Part shown: positions 18,613 through 26,849 of the stretch, in pieces | Position numbering within the stretch: position 1 is the stretch's first letter | Layout of the letters: each line of letters begins with the position of its first letter | Position numbers and translations under genes: made by a program | Notes under the pieces: model-generated | Told to the model about the DNA's origin: nothing | Seen by the model: only the letters and a program-made list of their open reading frames with translations | Database searches by the model: none | Assembly (NCBI GenBank): GCA_905212085.1 | Contig: CAJMDF010000002.1 | Coordinates: 1-64,000 of the forward strand | Length of the DNA stretch: 64,000 nt | From: an uncultured Clostridium sp. | GTDB taxonomy: Bacteria > Cyanobacteriota > Vampirovibrionia > Gastranaerophilales > Gastranaerophilaceae | Reading direction: 5' to 3'

Positions 18613-19761
18613 TTATTGAGCTTCTTCTGTTTTTTGTACGGGTTTTAATTTTTGTCCTTCTACAGCGATGTTTTGTAGACCTGAAAGAACAATAGTATCA
18701 TTAATGTTTAAACCGCTGTTTACAACCCAGTTGTTATTTATAGAATCTGATACTTTGATATTCTTTTTAACAGCTTTATTATCTTCTACTGCCCATACAT
18801 AGTAACCGCTCATAGCGTCGCCTTTTGTACTAGCTTGAGGAACTGTCATATATTTAACCAATTTAGGAGCGGTAATTTTAACTTTCATATAAGCTCCCGG
18901 AACTAACCAGCCTTTTGAGTTGTCAAATGTGGCTCTTAATGTTACAGAACCTGAATTTTTATCAATTTTATTATCTACAAAATTAACTTTACCTATTTTG
19001 TCATACCAAGAGCCTCCGTCAAATTGAACTTCAACTTTTGCATCTTGGAATTTGTTACTTGCTTTTAGAAGTTTTACAAAGTCATCACTTTTTAAGCTGA
19101 ATGTTACAAATACAGGATTTACGCTTGATATATTTACCAAAGATCCTGATGTAGCTGTGACATAGTTTCCTTCTGTGATATTTACTTTACCAATTCTTCC
19201 GTCAATCGGAGATTTAATTTTTGTATAGCTTAAATTTACTCTTGCTAATTCAAGTTGTTGTCTTGCTGCATCATATAGAGCTTTGTTTTGGTTCCTAGAT
19301 GCAAGACTTTGGTCTACATCAGATCTGCTAATCAAATCTTCTTTTACTAGTGCATTAGCTCTGTTTAATTCTTGTTGAGCATTTTTTAATAATGCACTGT
19401 ATTGATTTACATTTGCTTGAGAATTATTTACTTCAATTTGATATTCTCTAGGATCTATTTGGTATAGAACTTGGCCTTTTTTTACAAAATCGCCTTCATT
19501 AAAATATTTTTTTATTAAAAAACCTGGGACTCTTGCTACAAGATCAACTGAATATTGTGCTTCTACTCTGCCTGTAGATTCTGCTGATACATTAACACTT
19601 TCAATGTGAGGGTATCCAACTTCAACTTCTTTAGGGATAGCCATTGCTCGTCTTTGAGCTATAGCAGCTATAATTCCTGATGTTTTATTATAAACTATTG
19701 GCACGATAATGACTGCCAGAATTAGTATTCCCCATTTTTTCCTAGTCATTTGATATTTCAT
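18613..19761 (-). CDS. RND efflux membrane-fusion protein (AcrA family)
   Basis: A 382-residue periplasmic adaptor anchored by an N-terminal membrane segment (WGILILAVIIVPIVY); no lipobox is present. The lipoyl halves (ARVPGFLIKKYFNEGDFVKK and SPIDGRIGKVNITEGNYV) flank a helical hairpin, followed by the beta-barrel domain ending near KITAPKLVKY. It links AcrB to TolC. First gene of the operon, with a GGAGAG ribosome site and a good promoter 43-78 bp upstream. No dedicated repressor gene is adjacent. Confidence 0.93.
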   Translation of the reverse strand: MKYQMTRKKWGILILAVIIVPIVYNKTSGIIAAIAQRRAMAIPKEVEVGYPHIESVNVSAESTGRVEAQYSVDLVARVPGFLIKKYFNEGDFVKKGQVLYQIDPREYQIEVNNSQANVNQYSALLKNAQQELNRANALVKEDLISRSDVDQSLASRNQNKALYDAARQQLELARVNLSYTKIKSPIDGRIGKVNITEGNYVTATSGSLVNISSVNPVFVTFSLKSDDFVKLLKASNKFQDAKVEVQFDGGSWYDKIGKVNFVDNKIDKNSGSVTLRATFDNSKGWLVPGAYMKVKITAPKLVKYMTVPQASTKGDAMSGYYVWAVEDNKAVKKNIKVSDSINNNWVVNSGLNINDTIVLSGLQNIAVEGQKLKPVQKTEEAQ

Positions 19762-19810
19762 ACTTCTCTCTCCAATTTTATAAGGTAAGCTGGTAGATTT
19801 TTCTACTTTA

Positions 19811-19839
19811 ATCGTAATTTATTATTCTAATCCTGTCAA
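19811..19839 (-). promoter_or_regulatory. Promoter of the acrA-acrB-tolC operon
   Basis: On the minus strand a consensus TTGACA (19839-19834) is followed by 17 bp and TACGAT (19816-19811). Predicted transcription start is near 19804, giving a leader of about 43 bases. Confidence 0.65.
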
Positions 19840-19840
19840 T

Positions 19841-19874
19841 AAGTACATATTATAATCAATCATTTGTTGTACTT
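19841..19874. promoter_or_regulatory. Inverted repeat next to the efflux promoter (possible operator)
   Basis: Arms AAGTACA (19841-19847) and TGTACTT (19868-19874) are separated by 20 bp and end one base from the -35 box. The position suits a dimeric regulator. The spacer is long, and no regulator gene is nearby, so this is tentative. Confidence 0.35.
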
Positions 19875-19882
19875 ACTTGGTA

Positions 19883-20854
19883 TTACAGGTTATTTTGATT
19901 AAGAATATTTTTTAAAGTTTCTGCAGATTTATGAAGATTTTCTATTTCATTTTTATTTAGAGATATCGGAATATGATTTTCCACCCCGTTTATCCCAACA
20001 ATTGCAGGCATACTTAAGACAACATCATTTATCCCATATTCTCCTTGCATCATAGATGAAATTGGAAGAATTGATTTTTCATCTCTTATAATTGCTTCAC
20101 AAATTCGTTTTACAGACATTGCAATGCCGTAATTTGTTGCTTTTTTTCTTGAAATAATTTCATAAGCGCTATTTTTTACATCTTCTGCAATTTTCTCGGT
20201 AGCTGATTTGTGATCATAGTGTCCTCTCATTTCACAGAATGTATTAAGTGGAACACCTGATATATTTGCGCTGCTCCAAGCTGCGATTTCACTATCTCCG
20301 TGCTCTCCTATAATGAAAGCATGAACGCTTCTGCTATCGATATTCAGGTGTTGGCCGATTGCGTATTTTAATCGAGCAGTATCAAGGACTGTGCCTGAAC
20401 CAATTACTCTATTTTGAGGCAGACCACTCAATTTTATTGCAACATATGTCAAAATGTCTACAGGATTTGATACTATTAGTAAAATACCTTTAAAATCTCT
20501 TTTTGAGATTTCAGGGATTATTGATTGAAAAATTTTGATATTTTTTTCTACAAGATCGAGTCTTGTTTCTCCGGGTTGTTGATTTGCGCCTGCAGTTACT
20601 ATTACTATTGCTGCGTTTTTAATATCATCATAGTCACCCGCATATATTTTCATTGGTCGAGCAAAAGGGATTCCATGGCTTATGTCAAGAGCTTCTCCTT
20701 CTGCGCGTTTTTTATCTGCATCAATCATAACGATTTCTGTAAATAATCCGCTTTCCATTAAGCTAAATGCTGAAGCTGAGCCTACAAATCCGCAGCCTAT
20801 CATTACAACTTTTCCGTAATTTATGCAATTTGAGCATCCTGTAGAATTTTCCAT
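19883..20854 (-). CDS. ldh: L-lactate dehydrogenase
   Basis: A 323-residue NAD-dependent enzyme reducing pyruvate to L-lactate. The Rossmann loop is GCGFVGSASA, the proton-relay histidine is in GEHGDSE, and the substrate-discriminating position in AGANQQPGETRLDL is Gln, as in lactate dehydrogenases, rather than the Arg of malate dehydrogenases. The first 13 residues include two cysteines (CSNC) and are unusual for the family. Together with aldolase at 57902 it suggests a fermentative metabolism. Monocistronic in appearance. Confidence 0.92.
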   Translation of the reverse strand: MENSTGCSNCINYGKVVMIGCGFVGSASAFSLMESGLFTEIVMIDADKKRAEGEALDISHGIPFARPMKIYAGDYDDIKNAAIVIVTAGANQQPGETRLDLVEKNIKIFQSIIPEISKRDFKGILLIVSNPVDILTYVAIKLSGLPQNRVIGSGTVLDTARLKYAIGQHLNIDSRSVHAFIIGEHGDSEIAAWSSANISGVPLNTFCEMRGHYDHKSATEKIAEDVKNSAYEIISRKKATNYGIAMSVKRICEAIIRDEKSILPISSMMQGEYGINDVVLSMPAIVGINGVENHIPISLNKNEIENLHKSAETLKNILNQNNL

Positions 20855-20958
20855 AATATCCCTTTCTATTATTTTATATGATTGTAATTATATTACTACA
20901 TATATAATCTATTTGTAAATCTACTAATTATTTCCTGTTTACTAATCTTTTTGAATTA

Positions 20959-20987
20959 TTGCTATTTTGTGAAAAAATTATTATAAT
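20959..20987 (+). promoter_or_regulatory. Promoter for a leaderless transcript (TATAAT-N6-ATG)
   Basis: TTGCTA (20959-20964), a 17-bp spacer and a perfect TATAAT (20982-20987) end six bases before the ATG at 20994. Transcription should start at or next to the start codon, leaving no room for a ribosome site. Confidence 0.6.
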
Positions 20988-20993
20988 AATTTT

Positions 20994-21650
20994 ATGAAGT
21001 TTGATATTGAAATATTATTGCAGGATTTAACTAAAAAATTATTTGATCAATTTAATTCTCGTATAAAGTTTGTAGGGCTTCAAGGAAGTTACAAACGCGG
21101 GGAGGCTAATGAGAACAGTGATGTTGATATTGTGATAATTTTGGATAGATTAACTTTTGATGATTTAGCTGAATATAAAAAAATTGTTCATTCAATGCCT
21201 TTTTATGAAAAGCTTTGTGGTTTTATTGCCGGAGAAAAAGAAATTTATAATTGGCCCAAACATGATTTATTCCAATTAGTTAATGATACAATCCCTTTGC
21301 ATGGTAGTTTATTTCATTTTATTCCAGCATTGGAAAGAGCTGATATTTTAAATTCTATCAAGATAAATTCTGCAAATTTATATCATCAAATGTGTCATGG
21401 TTATCTTTTTGAAAATCGGGATATTGAGGTTTTGGCGCAAGGTTATAAATGTGCATTTTTTATTTTGCAGGCTATTTATTATCTTAATCATTCTGAATAT
21501 ATGGGGTCTAAAAAAGAGCTTTTAATGGAATTAGATGGAGAAGATAAAGAAATTCTGCTTGTGAATATTAATTGGGATTCTTTAGATATAATAGGTAATA
21601 CTGATTTTTATTTTGAAAAAATTATAAATTGGGCTGGCATGCATATTTAA
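20994..21650 (+). CDS. Nucleotidyltransferase-domain protein
   Basis: A 218-residue protein with a Pol-beta-type nucleotidyltransferase core: LQGSYKRGEANENSDVDIV near residues 29-47 carries the GS and DxD metal-binding motifs. The remaining helical part resembles substrate-binding regions of aminoglycoside-type or MNT-type enzymes, but I cannot name the substrate. No HEPN partner gene is adjacent, which argues against a classic MNT-HEPN toxin pair. It is probably translated from a leaderless mRNA. Its 3' end overlaps the convergent MlaA-fusion gene by 4 bp. Confidence 0.75.
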   Translation: MKFDIEILLQDLTKKLFDQFNSRIKFVGLQGSYKRGEANENSDVDIVIILDRLTFDDLAEYKKIVHSMPFYEKLCGFIAGEKEIYNWPKHDLFQLVNDTIPLHGSLFHFIPALERADILNSIKINSANLYHQMCHGYLFENRDIEVLAQGYKCAFFILQAIYYLNHSEYMGSKKELLMELDGEDKEILLVNINWDSLDIIGNTDFYFEKIINWAGMHI

Positions 21651-23764
21651 TTTTTCAGATTTGCTATTTTGCGTGGGAGAGTTATATCTTTTTTTAGTTC
21701 ATTTATAAACTCATTTGTGTATAAAAATCCGAGATGTCCTCCATTATTTAAGATTACGGTTTTTTTACCCGTGAAGAGTTTTAATTTTTTTAGTTGGCTG
21801 TGATTGACTAAGTAGTCATTTAGAGAATGATAGATTTTATAATTGTTATTATTTTGCAGATAATCAGATAATGATAGAATACTAGAATCAACTCGTAGGG
21901 ATTCAATATTTTTATATGTATTTCCAAGCAAATATTTTTGGACGTAATCCTCGTAATTCATATTATAAATTTTCTCATAGATGTCAGATTTTTGATTTTT
22001 TTTAGTGTGTTCAATTGTAAATATCAAATCAGACAATTTTTGATGCATTAAAAAACTTGTAATCAAAAGACCTTCTTCTTCAGTGAAAGGAAGAGCATTA
22101 ATATTGAAGTTTTTATTTCCTTCTTTTTGTGCGACTAATTGAACTACTTTCGATGCGGTTTTAGCTGCTGTGTTTTTTAAGTTATCAGTATTTCTATCCC
22201 ATTTATCAATGCCTTTGTCGACTTGCTCCATTGCATATACAAGTTCAATAGGCGGGCAAATTGAAATATATTTTGTAATATTCAAAGTATTATTTCGGTA
22301 TTCTTTATCAGCTACAAATAATGTCGTTAAAGCCCCAAATGATGTGCCTATTAAAATTTTTTCTTGAAATTTGCAGTTATATTTTTTTTCAAGCTGGTTA
22401 ATTATTTTAGCTGTTATAAGCCTTAAATATTCAGCATCTTGAGATGGAATTCCCGGAGCATAATTATCTGGCATGCTTTTTACGAATTCCCATTGAAAGT
22501 GACTCCCTTGAATGATAACTGAATATCCTGCATCATAAAATAATTTTGCAAATACTACAGAATGCTCTGATACTATTCCTTCGCCAATTGACGGATAGAT
22601 TATTGCAAGGGGAGAATTTTTATCTTTTTGCAGTATATATTTAAACTTATAATTTTCTTTTTCAGGTGTAATATTCACGGAAGAAGTTTTTATTTTTTTA
22701 GAAAAACATCTATTCCAAATTGACATTTCATTCCAAATGGATTTGTCCTTTTCGGGAATATCAAATAAAGCTGTTCTCATAGAATCAACAACAGGATTTT
22801 GAGGATTATAGTCCAATAATAGCATATCTGCCATTAATTGCGAGTTTTCAAGGTTATAACTTTTTAATATAATATTATCGATATTTGTTCCGCCTTTTAA
22901 AATATCAGTAATGGTTAGTTTTTCTTCGTTATTTATTTCGTTTTTGTTTTGCTCTTTAAGAGCAAGATTGTTTTCATTATTATTAATTTTGTTATTTGCA
23001 ATTTCTTCTTGTGCAGTTTCAAATCCTTTTGTTAAAATATCCTTTCTGTCAAAGTTATTTGATTTAATATAATTTTCAATTCCATACATTTTTTTTGTAA
23101 TATCGTATGGATCTGCATATGTGGATTCTAACATTTTGATAAGAGGCTGCATTCCACTTGTTCTGTTGACGGTTAAACCAGCTTTTACCATCGCTAATAC
23201 AGGTGTTCCTACATATGTTGTCGGATTTAGTGATGTATCAAGTAGTTTTCCTGCAATTCCTCTTGCTGTTGTGCCGTTCATTACAGGCAGTACAATGTAT
23301 GAGCCTGAATTGCATTTGCATTTTGAAAGTGCTTGTTCCATATCCTCATTTATAGGTTCAATTTTTAAAATACTTTTAGCAGGGTCAAATAACCCGCCTA
23401 TCCCAAGGGTTGTGTTTGTGAGAAATCTTACTGTTTCACTTTTTGAAGTTTTAAAATCTTTTTGGATAAGACTGCTGACTAATCTTTTTGGATATTCTAT
23501 ATTTTGGTATGCGCTTTGAATTCTTTCAATTCCATATTCCGGCAAAATTGAACACCAAAGGATATGTACTGGTCTTATTGCATATTTGTTTAGTCCTAGA
23601 TTGAATGCAAAAACTTTTCTGTTAAATTTTTCATACTTATCAGGCCCTAAATAAATATATGAATAATCAGGAATTTTTCCTTGTTGTTTAATTAGTTCAT
23701 CACAATAAGATATGTTTATTGCAATTGATAAAAATATTAGAGATATTAAAAATTTTTTTAACAT
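21647..23764 (-). CDS. MlaA (VacJ) domain fused to an alpha/beta-hydrolase-like domain
   Basis: A 705-residue exported protein. After a signal peptide (MLKKFLISLIFLSIAI, ending SYC-D, only a poor lipobox) residues ~30-235 are a complete MlaA domain (YEKFNRKVFAFNLGLNKY, LTNTTLGIGGLFDPAK, NSGSYIVLPVMNGTTARG). MlaA normally removes phospholipids from the outer-membrane outer leaflet. After a low-complexity linker the C-terminal half (~350-700) has a nucleophile elbow GTSFG (Ser near 474) and a late histidine in NNGGHLGFL (near 676), as in alpha/beta hydrolases. Normal MlaA is about 250 residues, so this is a genuine fusion in one uninterrupted frame. A lipase or esterase acting on MlaA-handled lipids is an inference. 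Confidence 0.82.
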   Translation of the reverse strand: MLKKFLISLIFLSIAINISYCDELIKQQGKIPDYSYIYLGPDKYEKFNRKVFAFNLGLNKYAIRPVHILWCSILPEYGIERIQSAYQNIEYPKRLVSSLIQKDFKTSKSETVRFLTNTTLGIGGLFDPAKSILKIEPINEDMEQALSKCKCNSGSYIVLPVMNGTTARGIAGKLLDTSLNPTTYVGTPVLAMVKAGLTVNRTSGMQPLIKMLESTYADPYDITKKMYGIENYIKSNNFDRKDILTKGFETAQEEIANNKINNNENNLALKEQNKNEINNEEKLTITDILKGGTNIDNIILKSYNLENSQLMADMLLLDYNPQNPVVDSMRTALFDIPEKDKSIWNEMSIWNRCFSKKIKTSSVNITPEKENYKFKYILQKDKNSPLAIIYPSIGEGIVSEHSVVFAKLFYDAGYSVIIQGSHFQWEFVKSMPDNYAPGIPSQDAEYLRLITAKIINQLEKKYNCKFQEKILIGTSFGALTTLFVADKEYRNNTLNITKYISICPPIELVYAMEQVDKGIDKWDRNTDNLKNTAAKTASKVVQLVAQKEGNKNFNINALPFTEEEGLLITSFLMHQKLSDLIFTIEHTKKNQKSDIYEKIYNMNYEDYVQKYLLGNTYKNIESLRVDSSILSLSDYLQNNNNYKIYHSLNDYLVNHSQLKKLKLFTGKKTVILNNGGHLGFLYTNEFINELKKDITLPRKIANLKN

Positions 23765-23886
23765 TATTGTCCTAACTTGTTTTTCTGATTGACTTTAATA
23801 TTATTGTGTTTTGTTGATTAACAAATGGCATTACTCGTCAGGGTATTTTTTGTGATATTATTTTTGCAAATAAGGAGAATCTATTA

Positions 23887-24444
23887 ATGAGTGAAAAAGA
23901 AAAAATGCTAAGTGGACAATTATATGATGCAAATTATGATAAAGAGTTAGCTGATGAGAGAATGCATTGTAAATGCCTATGTCATAAGTATAATAATTTA
24001 TCCCCTGATAATGTAGAAGAAAGAAAATCTTTATTAAGGCAAATATTAGGAAAAACAGGTGAAAATTTTTGGATTGAGCCTGATTTTAGATGTGATTACG
24101 GATATAATATTGAACTTGGTGAAAATTTTTATTCCAATCACAATTGTGTAATTTTAGATCCTGCAAAAGTTAAATTTGGGGATAATGTATTTATTGGCCC
24201 AAATTGCGGATTTTATACAGCAGGACACCCATTAGATGTAAAAACAAGAAATGCAGGAATTGAATATGCTTATCCGATAACAGTAGGTAATAATGTTTGG
24301 ATTGGCGGGAATGTATGTGTAATGCCCGGTGTTACAATTGGTGATAATGTTGTAATAGGTGCAGGCAGTGTTGTGACAAAAGATATCCCATCAAATGTCG
24401 TTGCAGTCGGTAATCCTTGTAAAGTTTTGAAAAATATTGTATAA
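23887..24444 (+). CDS. Maltose/galactoside O-acetyltransferase family protein
   Basis: A 185-residue left-handed beta-helix acetyltransferase that uses acetyl-CoA to acetylate a sugar hydroxyl. Family features are the N-terminal MLSGQLYDANYDKEL, the catalytic His in FYTAGHPLD, hexapeptide repeats (VGNNVWIGGNVCVMPG) and the end VVAVGNPCKVLK. Length matches Maa/LacA. A clear AAGGAG site precedes the ATG. The prepilin gene follows 32 bp downstream and may share its transcript. Confidence 0.9.
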   Translation: MSEKEKMLSGQLYDANYDKELADERMHCKCLCHKYNNLSPDNVEERKSLLRQILGKTGENFWIEPDFRCDYGYNIELGENFYSNHNCVILDPAKVKFGDNVFIGPNCGFYTAGHPLDVKTRNAGIEYAYPITVGNNVWIGGNVCVMPGVTIGDNVVIGAGSVVTKDIPSNVVAVGNPCKVLKNIV

Positions 24445-24476
24445 TCAGTAAAGAATAAATGTGAAAGGAATATTAG

Positions 24477-25318
24477 ATGAAAAAGCTTAAATTACTTTCA
24501 AAATTCGGGGGGGGGGCGATTTAGAGCTCACTTACCAAGGATTTCGAGATGGTTGTCATTCTGAAGGAATATACCCGAAAGAATCCAGCCTATTATTAAA
24601 CAAAAAAGTTGGATTGCTTCGACATAAGATTCGCAGTGATAAATTTGGATTTACATTAGCAGAGGTCTTAATAACATTAGGAATAATTGGTATAGTTGCA
24701 GCAATGACTTTACCAAGTTTGATAAATCATTATAGGGATAGGCAAATTCTTTCACAGTTTAATGCAGCTGTATCTATTTTTTCAAATGGTTTTACACAAA
24801 TGGCAAATGATAATGGTGGTGATTTAAGAAATTTATATGGCCCTTGGAATGACTTTCGTCATTTAGGTCAAGATTTTTATGCCAAATATTTTAAGTTATT
24901 AAAAATGTGTATCCCATATGGTTCATATAAAGAATGTGTTCCTTATACATTTTATGCTTTGGATAAAAAAACTGAGATACAAGAAGGGGTATGTGGTACA
25001 TATTCTCATGTTGGAATTCTTGAAAACGGTATGATATTTTGTTTAAGTATGCCAGGAGTTGGAAATGAATTTGCATTATCTGTAGATTTAAATGGCGCAA
25101 AGGGCCCAAATACTATGGGATATGATGTTTTTAAGTTTTTTATTACGGATGCAGGAATCGTTCATCCTAGAAACTTTCCTGATGGAGGAGTTTGTGAACT
25201 AAGATTTAAAGATAATCCTTATAATGGATATAAGTGTGCAGAGTGGATACAAAAATTCCAAAATGTAGATTATTTGCATTATGATAAACTTAATTGGGCA
25301 TCAGGTGCGCATGAGTAA
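24477..25318 (+). CDS. Type IV prepilin-like protein, frame broken at a G10 tract (probably phase-variable)
   Basis: The ATG at 24477 has a strong AAAGGAA site six bases upstream, but the frame reads MKKLKLLSKFGGGAI and stops at 24522. The tract 24507-24516 is exactly ten G. With 11 or 8 G the frame is open through a ~55-residue leader into the prepilin signature at 24647 onward (FGFTLAEVLITLGIIGIVAA), a membrane helix and a ~200-residue C-terminal domain with paired cysteines. The downstream part alone could only start at a TTG (24614) without a ribosome site, and would still carry the prepilin cleavage motif. The pseudopilin product would be processed by prepilin peptidase at G-F and could join a type IV pilus or type II secretion fibre. 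Confidence 0.75.
24507..24516 (+). repeat. Poly-G tract (G10) in a prepilin leader
   Basis: Ten consecutive G in a ~30% GC region, directly after the codons for S-K-F. Gain of one G or loss of two restores the reading frame. An identical-length tract sits at the matching place in the prepilin gene at 47114. Confidence 0.9.
24554..24590. repeat. REP-like dispersed repeat (CHSE...ESS type)
   Basis: This stretch inside the broken leader would encode CHSEGIYPKESS, close to the CHSERSEES-like translation of a palindromic intergenic repeat I recall from many bacterial genomes (TGTCATTCTGA...AGAATCCAG). The ends ATTCT and AGAAT are inverted. The assignment is from memory and was not searched. Confidence 0.4.
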
Positions 25319-25334
25319 AGAATAATATTTTACA

Positions 25335-25366
25335 AAAAGGCTTTCATAATTTTATGAAAGCCTTCC
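25335..25366 (-). terminator. Terminator between convergent genes
   Basis: The 12-bp stem AAGGCTTTCATA (25337-25348) pairs with 25353-25364 around a 4-base loop. On the minus strand it runs into TTTTT, so it mainly serves the leftward gene at 25397; on the plus strand the T tail is poor. Confidence 0.8.
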
Positions 25367-25396
25367 AATAATTGTTATTTTTAGAAAATTTTTCTT

Positions 25397-25894
25397 CTAT
25401 AATCCTAAAGCATATTTGTTGCTTATAGAAACCATATCCATTGCGTTAAAAATATTTTGTTGTGTGCTTTGAACAGAGTCTACTCTATCAGAAAGACTTG
25501 CCAATTGCGACTGGTATCCTTGGGCAGCTGATATTTTAGATTGATCCCCTGAATTCAGCATAACCTGAATTTCAGCAGAAATATTATCTATAATATCATC
25601 TAAGCTGTCATTGGATGATACGCTTACTCCAACTGTGGATGCAAGACTTTTTGCTTCTGATAAAAGTTCTTGTTCGGATGAATTACCTCCTCCTTGTTGT
25701 TGTCCTGAATTTTGTTGCTGTTTTGTAGCTTCAGCTTGAGCTATTAAACTTTGTGCTTGTGCTTCTGATGTGACTGTTGTCGGATCAATGCCTAATGCTT
25801 CCAGTTTTAATTTAGTAGATGAACTAAGTTCCTCTGTTTTGTAAGTTGATACCAACGCAGCTTGTGCACTACTGATTGAACTGATAGATGACAT
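25397..25894 (-). CDS. Serine/glutamine-rich hypothetical protein (165 aa)
   Basis: I do not recognise this protein. The ATG at 25894 is preferred to the GTG at 25900 because the AAAGGAT site then has normal spacing. It opens MSSISSISSAQAALV without a signal peptide, has a motif LGIDPTTVTSEAQAQSLI, a Q/G-rich spacer (QQQNSGQQQGGGN) at about residues 62-74, and ends in amphipathic helix (VDSVQSTQQNIFNAMDMV). The Ser-rich N-terminus recalls several other non-Sec proteins in this window. It is a single gene with its own terminator. Confidence 0.7.
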   Translation of the reverse strand: MSSISSISSAQAALVSTYKTEELSSSTKLKLEALGIDPTTVTSEAQAQSLIAQAEATKQQQNSGQQQGGGNSSEQELLSEAKSLASTVGVSVSSNDSLDDIIDNISAEIQVMLNSGDQSKISAAQGYQSQLASLSDRVDSVQSTQQNIFNAMDMVSISNKYALGL

Positions 25895-26105
25895 ACCCAC
25901 ATCCTTTCAATATTCTTACTTTCTACTTTGTTTAATGACTTTTTTCTTAAAGTCAATATTTTTTCCAAAATTACTGACGGATTTTTCGTTTTAATCTTTA
26001 TAAAATCGATTGATATTTTTACATTTCTTAAATAAAAATTGCAGTGTATTCGTTAAAAATAGTAAAAATAGTATGTTTATGGTAAACTTTTATTGGAGTT
26101 ATATT

Positions 26106-26849
26106 ATGAAAAAGTTACTTATATTGGGTTCTATATTGTTAATGATGTCTTCTGGTGCTTATGCCGCAGGAAAATATGTTAAGATTGTTCCTGAATTTTT
26201 GCAGCCGATGCAGACAGAAAGTTATGAAAAAGTTAATGAAACTCTTGCTGTAATTTTTAGCAAGATTAGACCGGTTATTAATACTGAAAAATATCCGAAA
26301 TATTATCATGATTTTACTTTAGTAAAAGATGATGGTACACAAAATAAAGCTTATCATTATGTGAAGAACGGAAATGCAGAATTAATATATAATACTGATA
26401 CAAATGAATTAAAGTATGTATCTTTTAGACGTCCGGAACTTATGAAATGCAGGATTTTATACGATTATCCGTCAGGAAATTTGCATGCAGTACAAGTTTT
26501 TGTATCAGATAAAGAATCTTATGTATTCAGTTCTGACGGTAAATATATTGATTACACACCTTATGTAAAGGAAGTAAAAGAAAAAGTTGTAAAAAATTGG
26601 AAAGTACCACCAAGAAAACAAATTGATATTTTGGCTAAAGGGCAAAAAGATTTGTTAGTGCAAATGGCATTAACTCTTAATAAAGACGGCTCTGTTAAAA
26701 AATGCAAAATCTTAAAATCATCAAAAATAAAAGCTCTTGATGATAATGCAGGTGCTGCAATTAAAGCTGCAGCTCCATTTAACCCGTTCCCAAAATATTT
26801 CTTTAATGATGAAATTGTGATTATTTTGAATTTTAATTTTAGTTTATAG
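26106..26849 (+). CDS. Periplasmic protein with a TonB-like C-terminal domain
   Basis: A 247-residue protein with a signal peptide (KKLLILGSILLMMSSGAYAA). The ATG at 26106 follows GGAG by 8 bases; upstream codons to 26010 are not part of the gene. The last ~90 residues (VKNWKVPPRKQ...MALTLNKDGSVKKCKILKSS) have the pattern of the TonB C-terminal domain (W-x-P-P, NKDGSV, closing hydrophobic strand). The middle resembles nothing I know. It converges on, and overlaps by 11 bp, the last gene of the envelope cluster, which encodes a similar domain. Confidence 0.75.
   Translation: MKKLLILGSILLMMSSGAYAAGKYVKIVPEFLQPMQTESYEKVNETLAVIFSKIRPVINTEKYPKYYHDFTLVKDDGTQNKAYHYVKNGNAELIYNTDTNELKYVSFRRPELMKCRILYDYPSGNLHAVQVFVSDKESYVFSSDGKYIDYTPYVKEVKEKVVKNWKVPPRKQIDILAKGQKDLLVQMALTLNKDGSVKKCKILKSSKIKALDDNAGAAIKAAAPFNPFPKYFFNDEIVIILNFNFSL

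Noticed and set aside
20994..21650. MNT-HEPN toxin-antitoxin pair
   Set aside because: The nucleotidyltransferase has no adjacent HEPN gene, and the convergent neighbour is the MlaA fusion.
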